Positions 1 to 8,613 of a DNA stretch of 64,000 bases are shown piece by piece (positions within the stretch are counted from its first letter, which is position 1; every line of letters begins with the position of its first letter). The position numbers were made by a program, and so were the translations under genes. Under the pieces are notes generated by a model. That model was not told the DNA's origin. It was given only the letters and a program-made list of their open reading frames with translations, and ran no database searches. The stretch is from Neptunomonas japonica JAMM 1380 (lineage in GTDB: Bacteria; Pseudomonadota; Gammaproteobacteria; Pseudomonadales; Balneatricaceae). The DNA is taken from the NCBI RefSeq assembly GCF_016592555.1, contig NZ_AP014546.1:2056501-2120500 (forward strand), read 5' to 3'.

Positions 1-2
1 TA

Positions 3-620
3 GAAAAAAACTGCAAAGCGATAGTAATCGCCTGTAATACTGCAACCGCAGTTTCAATAGCCCGCCTTCGTGCAACAGCTTCGATCCCCATTATTGGTAT
101 TGAACCGGGTATTAAACCTGCCGCTTTACGAAGTGAAACCGGTGTTATTGGTATTTTAGCAACACCCCAAACATTAAAAAGTACAGCATTTCTAGACTTA
201 AAGGAGCGCTTTACTAAAAATGTAAACATTGAGTCACAAGCATGCCCGCGCTTTGTTGAATTAATAGAAAAGGGTGTCTTTTATGGTGATGAAGTTAAAT
301 CTGCTGTATCAGATTACGTTGCTCCTTTATTAGAAAAGCAAGCTGACCAAATTGTTTTGGGCTGTACACATTATTCTTTTCTAACGAATGAAATAAGCCG
401 GTTATTACAGGGTAAGGCAGCGATTATCGATACAGCTCATCCGGTTGTCGTGGAATTGGAAAGGGTATTAGATAAACACCATCTTATAAATGATAGTGTA
501 CTCAGGAATACGTTGTATTTCACGTCGGGAGATCCTTATAAGTCTTCAAGAGTAATGAGTCAGCTATTAGGAAATAATGTTCATGTATACGCTTTGTCCA
601 AATTTTTCCTTGAGGAATAG
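3..620 (+). CDS. murI: Glutamate racemase, 5'-truncated by the window edge
   Basis: Interconverts L- and D-glutamate in the cytoplasm, supplying D-Glu for peptidoglycan. The reading frame is open from base 3, so the start lies outside the window; about 205 C-terminal residues of a protein usually near 265 residues are present. Both catalytic cysteine motifs of the family are visible: ACNTATA near the beginning and LGCTHYSFL later (usual form LGCTHYPLL). An ATG at 357 would give only the last 87 residues and would drop the first cysteine, so it is not the true start. The gene ends 8 bp before the convergent regulator gene, with no obvious terminator between them. Confidence 0.9.
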   Translation, partial: EKNCKAIVIACNTATAVSIARLRATASIPIIGIEPGIKPAALRSETGVIGILATPQTLKSTAFLDLKERFTKNVNIESQACPRFVELIEKGVFYGDEVKSAVSDYVAPLLEKQADQIVLGCTHYSFLTNEISRLLQGKAAIIDTAHPVVVELERVLDKHHLINDSVLRNTLYFTSGDPYKSSRVMSQLLGNNVHVYALSKFFLEE

Positions 621-627
621 AGCTATT

Positions 628-1695
628 TTAGCGCTTAATAAAACCGGTTATATCTTCAATTTTACCGCTTAATTCACTCTTATAACCCGCCAAATTTTGC
701 ACTTCATTATGAAAAAGATCACTTTTTATAATCTCTATAAATTGGCTCACGGATGCTTTTTGGAGGCTTTTCTGATGACAAACAAATACGTAATCTTCGC
801 TACATATAGGGATAAATCCGAGCCCAAATTGATATGCTGCCTGCTCAACACCAAAACCTACATCGGCCATACCCGCAGCAATATAAGCAGCAACCGCAGA
901 ATGGGTGAACTCACGATTGTTATAACCCTCGATATTATCCGCACATACACCTTCATTTTTTACTAGTTGGTCGAGTAGTGCGCGAGTACCTGAGTCCTCT
1001 TGACGATTAATAAACCTAATGCCCTCGTGTGTTAAGTCCTGTATTGAATGAATGTTTAAGGGATTGTCTTTTTTGATCATTAGTCCTTGTTGTCGTGATA
1101 TAAAACGAATTACTTTGTGAGACCGAGGCTTGAGGAGTTGTTGGTAGCGTTCTATTAACGAGGGAATAACAACACCGGCTGGCATATGAAACCCTGCAAT
1201 ATCACAAGCATCACGATTAAGTGCTGTCAGCGCCTCTAAGGGGCTGCTGTATTGCAGGTCAAGCTGTAAACCTTCGCAAACATCAGGTAAAAGGGCTACA
1301 GCGTAACCGTGGCTTGCTTGAATACGCAGCAGTGGCGTGAGGTTGACGAGCGCTTTTTGTATTTCTACGTTGAGTTCTGATGCCAAATTAGCCATTTGTG
1401 GTTGAAAACGAGCCATTACGCGTTGTTCTGCCCACAGTAGTTTATCTCCTAGCGGGGTAAGTGTTGCCCCTCTGCCTTTTTCGAGCTTAACTAACTGAGC
1501 CCCAAAAAAATCAGCCCACTTATTGAGCATATTCCAAGCATGACGATAAGAAATACCAGCAGACTCAGAGGCAGCGGTAAGCTTTTTGTGCTGATTAATG
1601 GCTGCCAATAAGCGAAAGAGCTGTGGATCCAGTGTATTTCCAGCTTCATCTCGAAACGACCAAGTAGGATCGATATGTATTCTTTTACCAGGCAT
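628..1695 (-). CDS. ModE-like DNA-binding / periplasmic-binding-like regulator of formate dehydrogenase
   Basis: Probable transcriptional regulator of the divergent formate dehydrogenase operon. Residues about 20-90 form a ModE/LysR-type winged helix-turn-helix (LLAAINQHKKLTAAS, then SYRHAWNMLNKW). Residues about 120-320 resemble the PBP-like substrate-binding domain that follows a ModE-type HTH in one-component molybdate or tungstate regulators, including the segment INRQEDSGTRALLDQL. Regulators of this architecture commonly sit next to fds-type formate dehydrogenases, which need a molybdenum cofactor. The ligand cannot be read from the sequence; molybdate, or formate status, is an inference. 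The ATG at 1695 precedes a complete HTH and is the best start. Confidence 0.82.
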   Translation of the reverse strand: MPGKRIHIDPTWSFRDEAGNTLDPQLFRLLAAINQHKKLTAASESAGISYRHAWNMLNKWADFFGAQLVKLEKGRGATLTPLGDKLLWAEQRVMARFQPQMANLASELNVEIQKALVNLTPLLRIQASHGYAVALLPDVCEGLQLDLQYSSPLEALTALNRDACDIAGFHMPAGVVIPSLIERYQQLLKPRSHKVIRFISRQQGLMIKKDNPLNIHSIQDLTHEGIRFINRQEDSGTRALLDQLVKNEGVCADNIEGYNNREFTHSAVAAYIAAGMADVGFGVEQAAYQFGLGFIPICSEDYVFVCHQKSLQKASVSQFIEIIKSDLFHNEVQNLAGYKSELSGKIEDITGFIKR

Positions 1696-1813
1696 TAACG
1701 TATCTCGTTCTTAGAAAAACCCATTGATTACTCAGCTGTTCAAATAGGTAGTAAAGTGCATATATAGTGAGTATTAATCAATTTATTAGCATTCAATGCC
1801 TGTATTTTCACAT

Positions 1814-1844
1814 AAATTCATAATATGCACAAAAATTCATATTT
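1814..1844. promoter_or_regulatory. Direct repeats in the fds/regulator divergent promoter region
   Basis: The 320-bp space between the divergent regulator and fdsG holds two copies of AAATTCATA, at 1814-1822 and 1834-1842, exactly 20 bp apart (two helical turns) in a very AT-rich stretch. This suits an operator for the adjacent ModE-like regulator. It is inference only, because AT-rich DNA makes such repeats fairly easy to find. Nothing else in 1696-2015 looks like a gene. Confidence 0.3.
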
Positions 1845-2015
1845 TTTGTATCCCTTGGGAATGGTAATTTATCAGGTATAAAGTATGACAGGTGGATTTA
1901 TAAGGGTTTCATTATTCAAATTTATTCCCTTTAAAAGCCTGTCCACAATAAAGCTATTAAATTCAGTAGCACTAATAACAAGATCTCTGACAGAAACTGA
2001 GTAGGTACCAAACGT

Positions 2016-2507
2016 ATGAATGACAAGGCCAAATGGGATCCCCAAGCAGTACAGGGGATCATTGCATCGCTGCAACATAAACCCGGTGCTTTATTGCCCA
2101 TCTTGCATGGCATACAGAATGCTTTGGGTTATATCCCCCCTGATTCAGTTCCAATGATTGCTGATGCAATACAGCAGACACGCGCTGAAGTACACGGGGT
2201 CATCACGTTTTACCACCATTTTCGTTTAACGCCTCCAGGACGCATTAAATTAGAAGTGTGTCGTGCAGAAGCCTGCCAAGCACGAGGCTCTCGTGATCTT
2301 GAATTTCATGTCAAAGAAAAATTAGGCATTGATTATCATCAAACAACGCTGGATAGAGAGTTTAGTTTGGAGCCTGTTTATTGTTTAGGTAACTGTGCTT
2401 GCGGTCCAACTATTCGTGTTGACGACGATATAATAGGGCGTATCACACCTGAAAAGTTTGACCTTCTGGTTGATGAGTTAACAACTACTGCGCTGGAGAT
2501 AAGATAA
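2016..2507 (+). CDS. fdsG: NAD-dependent formate dehydrogenase, gamma subunit (NuoE-like)
   Basis: Small subunit of the soluble, cytoplasmic molybdenum formate dehydrogenase that oxidises formate to CO2 and passes electrons to NAD+. At 163 residues it matches the NuoE/HoxE-type thioredoxin-like [2Fe-2S] family. Four cluster cysteines are visible as CRAEAC (about residues 86-91) and CLGNCAC (about 128-134). The N-terminal helical bundle carries the family signature LLPILHGIQNALGYIP. Its stop codon overlaps the ATG of fdsB (ATAATGA arrangement at 2507), so the two are translationally coupled. First gene of the fdsGBA-fdhD-fdsD operon. Confidence 0.93.
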   Translation: MNDKAKWDPQAVQGIIASLQHKPGALLPILHGIQNALGYIPPDSVPMIADAIQQTRAEVHGVITFYHHFRLTPPGRIKLEVCRAEACQARGSRDLEFHVKEKLGIDYHQTTLDREFSLEPVYCLGNCACGPTIRVDDDIIGRITPEKFDLLVDELTTTALEIR

Positions 2508-4078
2508 TGAGCCATAAAATTTTTATCCCACGTGATACAACGACTTTAGCCCTTGGTGGTGAACGCGTCGTTACAGCTGTTCTAAAAGAAGCACAAGCAC
2601 GTAAATTAGATATAGAGATTGTTCGCAACGGTTCGCGAGGAATATCGTGGCTTGAGCCTCTTATTGAAGTTGAAACGGCAACTGGACGTGTTGCATATGG
2701 CCCTGTTGAACCTCATGACATTGCAGCCTTGTTTGATACAGGCTTTTTAAACGGGAATGCTAGCCATCGATTGTCTCTGGGTGACCCTGAAGAAATTCCT
2801 TATCTAAAGAAACAACAGCGTTTAACATTTGCCCGTGCAGGTGTTATAGACCCTGTTTCTATTGAAGATTATAAAGCACACGGTGGTTTTAAAGGGCTGG
2901 ATAAAAGCCTAACTCTGACCGGCCAAGACATTGTTGATGAAGTCAAAGCATCAGGTTTGCGTGGTCGTGGTGGTGCAGCATTTCCCACAGGGATTAAATG
3001 GCAAACTGTTCACGACTGTAGCGCCGATCAAAAATACATCGTCTGTAATGCAGATGAAGGTGACTCAGGTACATTTGCTGACCGGCTTGTTATGGAAGCT
3101 GACCCGTTAATGCTGATTGAAGGCATGATCATTTCAGGTTTAGCTGTTGGAGCTACGCAGGGGTATATCTATTTACGCTCTGAATACCCTGTTGCTCATC
3201 AAGTTATGAATGAAGCAATTGCCAATGCTTACGCGTCGGGATATCTCGGTGGTGACATTCAAGGAAGCGGAAAAGCATTCAATTTAGAAGTGCGTTTAGG
3301 TGCAGCCGCTTATATTTGTGGTGAAGAGACCTCTTTGCTGGAAAGTCTTGAAGGTAAGCGTGGCTTAGTACGTTTTAAACCACCACTGCCTGCAATTGAA
3401 GGGCTGTTTGGTAAGCCAACAGTCGTTAATAACGTACTGTCGTTGGCGGCGGTACCTTTTATTATGGATAAAGGCAGTAAAGCCTATGCTGATTGCGGCA
3501 TGGGACGCTCTCGCGGTACGTTACCATTTCAGCTAGCAGGAAACCTCAAACAAGGCGGGTTGGTTGAGTTAGCATTTGGCCCCACACTACGAGAGCTAAT
3601 TGATGATTTTGGTGGCGGAACCGAATCAGGGTTACCAATGCGAGCAATACAAGTAGGCGGCCCCTTAGGTGCTTACCTGCCAGAGAGTCAATGGGATACG
3701 CCGTTAGATTATGAGGCCTTTTCGGCCATTGGTGCAGTGCTTGGACATGGCGGCATTGTCGTATTTGACGAATCAGTTGATATGACTGAGCAAGCACGCT
3801 TCTCCATGGAGTTTTGTGTTGCCGAGTCTTGCGGTAAATGTACACCTTGTCGAATCGGCTCCACACGCGGTGTTGAAGTGATTGATAAGATCAGATCAGG
3901 CAATAATGTAGAAGCCAATTTGGCATTATTGGATGACTTATGTGAAACCATGATTGATGGGTCTTTATGTGCCATGGGCAGCATGACGCCAATCCCTGTT
4001 AAAAGTGCATTTCAATACTTTTCAGAAGATATAGCACTCGCCAATGCATCTTCTTCAGTTCAGGCGGAGGCTAAATAA
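2507..4078 (+). CDS. fdsB: NAD-dependent formate dehydrogenase, beta subunit (NuoF-like)
   Basis: Diaphorase subunit carrying FMN, the NAD-binding site and a [4Fe-4S] cluster. At 523 residues it has an N-terminal thioredoxin-like extension followed by a NuoF core. The NADH/FMN-binding motif GLRGRGGAAFPTGIKW lies near residue 150, and ICGEETSLLESLEGKRG near 270. The C-terminal [4Fe-4S] motif is ESCGKCTPCRIG, with a further distant cysteine in GSLCAMG. It overlaps fdsG by one base and ends 1 bp before the fdsA start. Electrons from the molybdenum subunit leave here as NADH. Confidence 0.95.
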   Translation: MSHKIFIPRDTTTLALGGERVVTAVLKEAQARKLDIEIVRNGSRGISWLEPLIEVETATGRVAYGPVEPHDIAALFDTGFLNGNASHRLSLGDPEEIPYLKKQQRLTFARAGVIDPVSIEDYKAHGGFKGLDKSLTLTGQDIVDEVKASGLRGRGGAAFPTGIKWQTVHDCSADQKYIVCNADEGDSGTFADRLVMEADPLMLIEGMIISGLAVGATQGYIYLRSEYPVAHQVMNEAIANAYASGYLGGDIQGSGKAFNLEVRLGAAAYICGEETSLLESLEGKRGLVRFKPPLPAIEGLFGKPTVVNNVLSLAAVPFIMDKGSKAYADCGMGRSRGTLPFQLAGNLKQGGLVELAFGPTLRELIDDFGGGTESGLPMRAIQVGGPLGAYLPESQWDTPLDYEAFSAIGAVLGHGGIVVFDESVDMTEQARFSMEFCVAESCGKCTPCRIGSTRGVEVIDKIRSGNNVEANLALLDDLCETMIDGSLCAMGSMTPIPVKSAFQYFSEDIALANASSSVQAEAK

Positions 4079-4079
4079 C

Positions 4080-6950
4080 ATGTTACAACACTTTGATCCT
4101 AATAAAGATTACGGTACGCCTGCGCGTGTATCTGAAAACCTCATTACGCTTGAGATTGATGGCGTTGCTGTCACAGTGCCTGAGGGAACTTCTGTGTTGC
4201 GTGCTGCGGCATTAGTCGATATCAACATTCCTAAATTGTGCGCCAGCGATAATCTAGATGCTTTTGGTTCTTGCCGACTTTGCGCGGTACAGATTGAAGG
4301 CCGCCGAGGCTACCCGGCATCTTGTACGACACCGGTAGATGCTGGGATGAAAGTCGTCACACAGAACGAAAAAATTGCAAAACTGCGCCGTAATATTATG
4401 GAGCTGTATATTTCAGACCACCCATTGGACTGCCTGACCTGTCCATCAAACGGTGACTGTGAACTACAGGATATGGCCGGAGCCGTTGGCTTAAGGGAAG
4501 TTCGTTATGGCTTTGATGGCCATAATCACCTAGACGCAGAAAAAGATCTATCAAACCCTTATTTCAGCTTTGATCCTAGCAAATGTATCGTCTGCTCGCG
4601 TTGCGTGCGTGCATGTGAAGAGGTTCAAGGGACATTTGCATTAACGGTTGATGGCCGTGGTTTTGACTCTAAAATTGCAGCGGGGCAGGACGATTCGTTT
4701 CTTGAATCCGACTGTGTCTCGTGCGGTGCGTGCGTACAAGCATGCCCAACCTCAACCTTGATGGAAAATAATGTCATTGAGATGGGCCAACCCGAGCATA
4801 GCGTTGTGACAACCTGCGCATACTGTGGTGTTGGCTGTTCTTTTAAAGCCGATATGAAAGGCGATCAAGTTATCCGCATGGTGCCATATAAAGGCGGGGA
4901 AGCTAACCAAGGGCACTCTTGTGTCAAAGGCCGTTTTGCTTTTGGTTACGCCACTCACAAAGACCGTATTAAAACACCCATGATTCGCGATAGTATCAAC
5001 GAAGCATGGCGCGAAGTAAGCTGGGAAGAAGCGATTGGCTTTGCTGCAAAACGCTTAAAAGACGTCCAAGCAACCTATGGCCGAGAGAGCATTGGTGGCA
5101 TCACTTCTTCACGTTGCACTAACGAAGAAACCTACTTAGTTCAGAAGCTGATCCGAGCTGGATTTGGTAACAACAATACAGATACCTGTGCGCGTGTTTG
5201 CCATAGCCCTACGGGTTATGGTCTGAAAACCACACTGGGTGAATCTGCGGGAACACAAACCTTCGATTCGATTAAATATACCGATACGATGTTAGTAATC
5301 GGCGCAAACCCAACCGATGCGCATCCGGTGTTTGGCTCCATGATGCGCCGCCGTTTACGCGAAGGTGCGCAGTTGATTGTTGCTGACCCTCGTAAAATTG
5401 ACCTATTAAAAACGCCTCATCTTAAAGATGCCATACATCTACCGTTGCGCCCAGGTACCAATGTTGCCTTAGTGAACTCACTTGCACACACCATCATGAG
5501 CGAAGGCTTAGAAGATAAAGCATTTATAGCCTCACGCTGTGACGATAAAGCATTCATCAAATGGCAGGCATTCATTACAGAAGAGCGTAACTCACCTGAA
5601 GCGATGCAAAGCATTACCGGTGTTGATGCTGAAGATGTTAGAAAGGCGGCTCGCGTGTATGCCTATGCAGGTAATGGTGCGATCTTCTATGGGCTGGGTG
5701 TAACTGAGCATAGCCAAGGATCAACTATGGTCATGGGCATTGCAAACTTAGCGTTGGCTACCGGTAATATTGGCCGTGAAGGTGTGGGGGTTAACCCATT
5801 GCGTGGCCAAAATAACGTACAGGGTTCTTGTGATATGGGTTCTTTCCCTCATGAGTTACCAGGCTATCAGCATGTTGCCGATGATGAAGCACGTGGCCGG
5901 TTTGAAGCCGCATGGGGCGTTAAGCTAGATGATGAACCCGGCTTACGTATCCCTAACATGTTTGATGCGGCACTGGCTGGCAGCTTCAAAGCCTTGTATG
6001 TGCAAGGTGAGGATATCGCTCAGTCTGACCCAAATACTCAACATGTAGAAGCAGCACTTAAAGCACTGGATTGTGTGATAGTGCAGGATATATTCCTCAA
6101 TGAAACAGCAAAATTTGCCCATGTTTTATTACCGGGATCTACGTTTCTTGAGAAAAACGGCACCTTTACCAATGCCGAGCGCCGCATCAATCGTGTTCGT
6201 AAGGTTATGCCTGCGTTAGCAGGGAAGGAAGACTGGGAAGTCACAGTAGCGCTTTCAAATGCGTTGGGTTATGAAATGAATTATAACCATCCTTCAGAAA
6301 TTATGGATGAAATTGCCAGTCTTACGCCTAGCTTTACCGGCGTAAATTATGAGCGCTTAGAAGAGCTAGGAAGCATTCAATGGCCGTGCAATGAGCAACA
6401 CCCTGATGGGATGCCTATCATGCACGTAGAAGACTTTCCAATCGGTAAAGGCAACTTAGCCATTACTGAATACGTCGCAACCGATGAGCGCGCAACACGG
6501 CGCTTCCCACTGCTGTTAACGACGGGGCGTATTCTTTCGCAATACAATGTTGGCGCACAAACACGTCGCACTGAAAATCAGACATGGCACAACGAAGATG
6601 TCTTGGAGCTTCACCCGCATGATGCAGAAGAGCGTGGTGTTAATGAAGGTGATTGGCTAGGCATTAGCAGTCGTGCAGGGCAAACTGTATTGCGTGCCGT
6701 TATAAGTGAGCGTATGCAGCCCGGTGTTGTCTATACAACCTTCCATCACCCAGGCAGTGGCGCTAACGTCATTACGACCGATAGTTCGGATTGGGCAACA
6801 AACTGCCCTGAATATAAGGTCACGGCGGTACAGGTTGAGAAAGTAACGCAACCGTCTGAATGGCAGAAGAATTTTGAAGACTTTAACAATAAGCAACAAG
6901 ATTACCTTAGAAAAGGGCGCCGCAGCCGATCTGAAGAGGCCCGCCAGTAA
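4080..6950 (+). CDS. fdsA: NAD-dependent formate dehydrogenase, alpha (molybdopterin) subunit
   Basis: Catalytic subunit, 956 residues. I chose the ATG at 4080 because GGCGGAGG at 4063-4070 is well placed before it; an upstream ATG at 4044 would add 12 residues inside fdsB. Order: N-terminal [2Fe-2S] ferredoxin domain (cysteines near 54, 65, 68 and 82), a His/Cys cluster motif HPLDCLTCPSNGDC, two ferredoxin-like [4Fe-4S] motifs (CIVCSRCVRAC and CVSCGACVQAC), then the molybdopterin domain beginning with CAYCGVGC. The molybdenum ligand is a cysteine, not selenocysteine, in RVCHSPTGYG at about residue 374. The C-terminal molydopterin dinucleotide-binding domain is complete (LLTTGRILSQYNVG). Confidence 0.95.
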   Translation: MLQHFDPNKDYGTPARVSENLITLEIDGVAVTVPEGTSVLRAAALVDINIPKLCASDNLDAFGSCRLCAVQIEGRRGYPASCTTPVDAGMKVVTQNEKIAKLRRNIMELYISDHPLDCLTCPSNGDCELQDMAGAVGLREVRYGFDGHNHLDAEKDLSNPYFSFDPSKCIVCSRCVRACEEVQGTFALTVDGRGFDSKIAAGQDDSFLESDCVSCGACVQACPTSTLMENNVIEMGQPEHSVVTTCAYCGVGCSFKADMKGDQVIRMVPYKGGEANQGHSCVKGRFAFGYATHKDRIKTPMIRDSINEAWREVSWEEAIGFAAKRLKDVQATYGRESIGGITSSRCTNEETYLVQKLIRAGFGNNNTDTCARVCHSPTGYGLKTTLGESAGTQTFDSIKYTDTMLVIGANPTDAHPVFGSMMRRRLREGAQLIVADPRKIDLLKTPHLKDAIHLPLRPGTNVALVNSLAHTIMSEGLEDKAFIASRCDDKAFIKWQAFITEERNSPEAMQSITGVDAEDVRKAARVYAYAGNGAIFYGLGVTEHSQGSTMVMGIANLALATGNIGREGVGVNPLRGQNNVQGSCDMGSFPHELPGYQHVADDEARGRFEAAWGVKLDDEPGLRIPNMFDAALAGSFKALYVQGEDIAQSDPNTQHVEAALKALDCVIVQDIFLNETAKFAHVLLPGSTFLEKNGTFTNAERRINRVRKVMPALAGKEDWEVTVALSNALGYEMNYNHPSEIMDEIASLTPSFTGVNYERLEELGSIQWPCNEQHPDGMPIMHVEDFPIGKGNLAITEYVATDERATRRFPLLLTTGRILSQYNVGAQTRRTENQTWHNEDVLELHPHDAEERGVNEGDWLGISSRAGQTVLRAVISERMQPGVVYTTFHHPGSGANVITTDSSDWATNCPEYKVTAVQVEKVTQPSEWQKNFEDFNNKQQDYLRKGRRSRSEEARQ

Positions 6951-7816
6951 TGGCTGCATGTCCGCAAATGGTTACTCATAAGGACGTTGTGCCGACTGCA
7001 TCAGAATCTGGCTTACAGCTTGAACTGCAAGCCAGTGTTGCGGTTAGTCGTTGGGAGCAAGGAAATCAAAGCCTTGCTCACGACAACGTCGCTGAAGAGG
7101 TAGCGGTTGCTTTAGTCTATAACGGCATTTCACATGTCGTTATGATGACCAGCCCAAATGACTTAAAGGATTTTGCGCTAGGCTTCAGTATTACAGAGGG
7201 TATTCTGACAAGTGCAGATGAGCTATATGACATTGAGCTACAACAACACGACACAGGTGTTGAGGTGCAAATGAGTATTGCCTCTGGGCGCATGATGCAG
7301 CTCAAGCAGCAGCGACGAAACCTAACAGGCCGTACCGGATGCGGCTTGTGCGGTGCTGAATCTCTAGGGCAAGCGGTACGACCTATTAAGGTGTTGCAGA
7401 ACCCAAGTGAAGTCAGTGATGAAGCCATTCAAAGCGCAGTGCTCAAATTAGATGAGAACCAACCACAACAAGCACTTACCGGTGCGTGCCACGGAGCAGC
7501 CTGGTGCAATAAACAGGGCGAAATATTGATGGTTCGTGAAGATGTGGGCCGCCACAATGCACTGGATAAGCTTATTGGTGCATTAGTACGCGAAGGCATA
7601 AATATGCAAAAGGGGTTTGTATTGATATCAAGCCGTGCCAGTTACGAAATGGTGCAGAAGGTAACAGCCGTAGGTATCAATACGCTTGTAGCTGTATCTG
7701 CACCGACAGGGTTGGCCTTGCGCTTAGCAAGAGAGGCTGGATTACAACTCATTGGCTTTGCTCGCCCGCAACGGCATGTAAGTTACAGCCCGGAACCAGT
7801 AGCATCAAATGATTAA
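6950..7816 (+). CDS. fdhD: Formate dehydrogenase sulfurtransferase / accessory protein FdhD
   Basis: Transfers sulfur from a cysteine desulfurase to the molybdenum cofactor of formate dehydrogenase, which is needed for activity. 288 residues. Diagnostic motifs are visible: GRTGCGLCGAESL (about residues 125-137; the CxxC carries the sulfur) and REDVGRHNALDKLIGA in the C-terminal half. The start overlaps the fdsA stop by one base (TAATG), giving tight coupling. Its place between fdsA and fdsD is the usual fds operon order. Confidence 0.94.
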   Translation: MAACPQMVTHKDVVPTASESGLQLELQASVAVSRWEQGNQSLAHDNVAEEVAVALVYNGISHVVMMTSPNDLKDFALGFSITEGILTSADELYDIELQQHDTGVEVQMSIASGRMMQLKQQRRNLTGRTGCGLCGAESLGQAVRPIKVLQNPSEVSDEAIQSAVLKLDENQPQQALTGACHGAAWCNKQGEILMVREDVGRHNALDKLIGALVREGINMQKGFVLISSRASYEMVQKVTAVGINTLVAVSAPTGLALRLAREAGLQLIGFARPQRHVSYSPEPVASND

Positions 7817-7876
7817 TGGCGCAGCAAAATTACTCTATTTATTACTTAAGATGGGCAGTACTGGAGCAAACAGAAT

Positions 7877-8116
7877 ATGAGTCACTCGCAGTTAGATCAG
7901 CTAATTATCATGGCAAACCAAATTGCTGATAATAACCACCTAGATACAGATGCGGAGTCTGTTGAGTTTATCGCAACGCATATAAAAAAATTCTGGGCTC
8001 GTTCCATGAAAGAAGAACTTATAGCGTATGCAAAAGAAGGTGGCGACAAACTAAATGTATTGGCAACACAGGCAGTAATGGTATTGTCTGAGCAATATAC
8101 CTCACGAAGCACCTAA
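7877..8116 (+). CDS. fdsD: Formate dehydrogenase delta subunit
   Basis: 79-residue small subunit found with FdsGBA complexes and needed for their full assembly or activity in characterised relatives. The sequence matches the short FdsD family: LIIMANQIADN near the start, AEFIA-like VEFIATHIKKFW in the middle, and the GGDKL turn near residue 56. It follows fdhD by 60 bp and is probably in the same transcript. Confidence 0.86.
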   Translation: MSHSQLDQLIIMANQIADNNHLDTDAESVEFIATHIKKFWARSMKEELIAYAKEGGDKLNVLATQAVMVLSEQYTSRST

Positions 8117-8135
8117 CGCATTAATTGGAGTTAAT

Positions 8136-8531
8136 ATGCCAAGACGTATGACCGAAACGAAAGAAGGCACTCATCAAACGATGATAAACATGTCGTTTGA
8201 AAGTCGAGTCGTGAGTTGGTTGATGCAAGACGGCTGGCAGGTTTTCTCCCCAGTATTAGATAATGGACACCAGACTGATATTCTTATCTCAGACGGCCCT
8301 AATTATCATCGTATTCAAATTAAGACAGTTGAAGCTTCGGGTGATGATCATGTTATGCATAACAAATGGCAGGGTAGTAATGTTGATGTTGTGGTGATTT
8401 TTGCGCGCAACTCAAACTGGGGTTATGTAGCTCCAGCGTTCGAAGAGGATACTCGTCCTCTTAACCACCCCGAGCACCAAAAGTTTATGCAATCTAAAAA
8501 TGAATTTCTTAAAGCCTTTCATAAACTGTAG
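8136..8531 (+). CDS. Small protein with a possible PD-(D/E)XK nuclease-like core
   Basis: 131 residues, with a good ribosome site (GGAG at 8126-8129). Function unknown. The middle contains FESRVVSWLMQDGWQVFSPVLDNGHQTDILI followed after a turn by HRIQIKTVEA, an arrangement that resembles the PD-(D/E)XK fold: an early Glu, an Asp before a beta strand, then a Q-x-K pair. Similar stand-alone domains are annotated as group I intron endonuclease-like or YraN/Hjc-like proteins. There is no signal peptide or membrane segment. It lies 19 bp after fdsD and before a strong terminator, so it may be the last gene of the formate dehydrogenase transcript; no link to formate metabolism is evident. Confidence 0.6.
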   Translation: MPRRMTETKEGTHQTMINMSFESRVVSWLMQDGWQVFSPVLDNGHQTDILISDGPNYHRIQIKTVEASGDDHVMHNKWQGSNVDVVVIFARNSNWGYVAPAFEEDTRPLNHPEHQKFMQSKNEFLKAFHKL

Positions 8532-8579
8532 TTAGATAAGAGATTAGCACCGAAGCCATTAGCCTCGGCGTATCTCTTT

Positions 8580-8606
8580 ATAATGCGCGCTTTTAGCGCG
8601 CATTAT
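8580..8606. terminator. Bidirectional terminator between the fds operon and metH
   Basis: Perfect inverted repeat: an 11-bp stem (ATAATGCGCGC and its complement) around a 5-nt loop TTTTA, between the convergent fds-side genes and metH. Short A/T runs flank both sides. Confidence 0.8.
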
Positions 8607-8613
8607 TTAAGCG

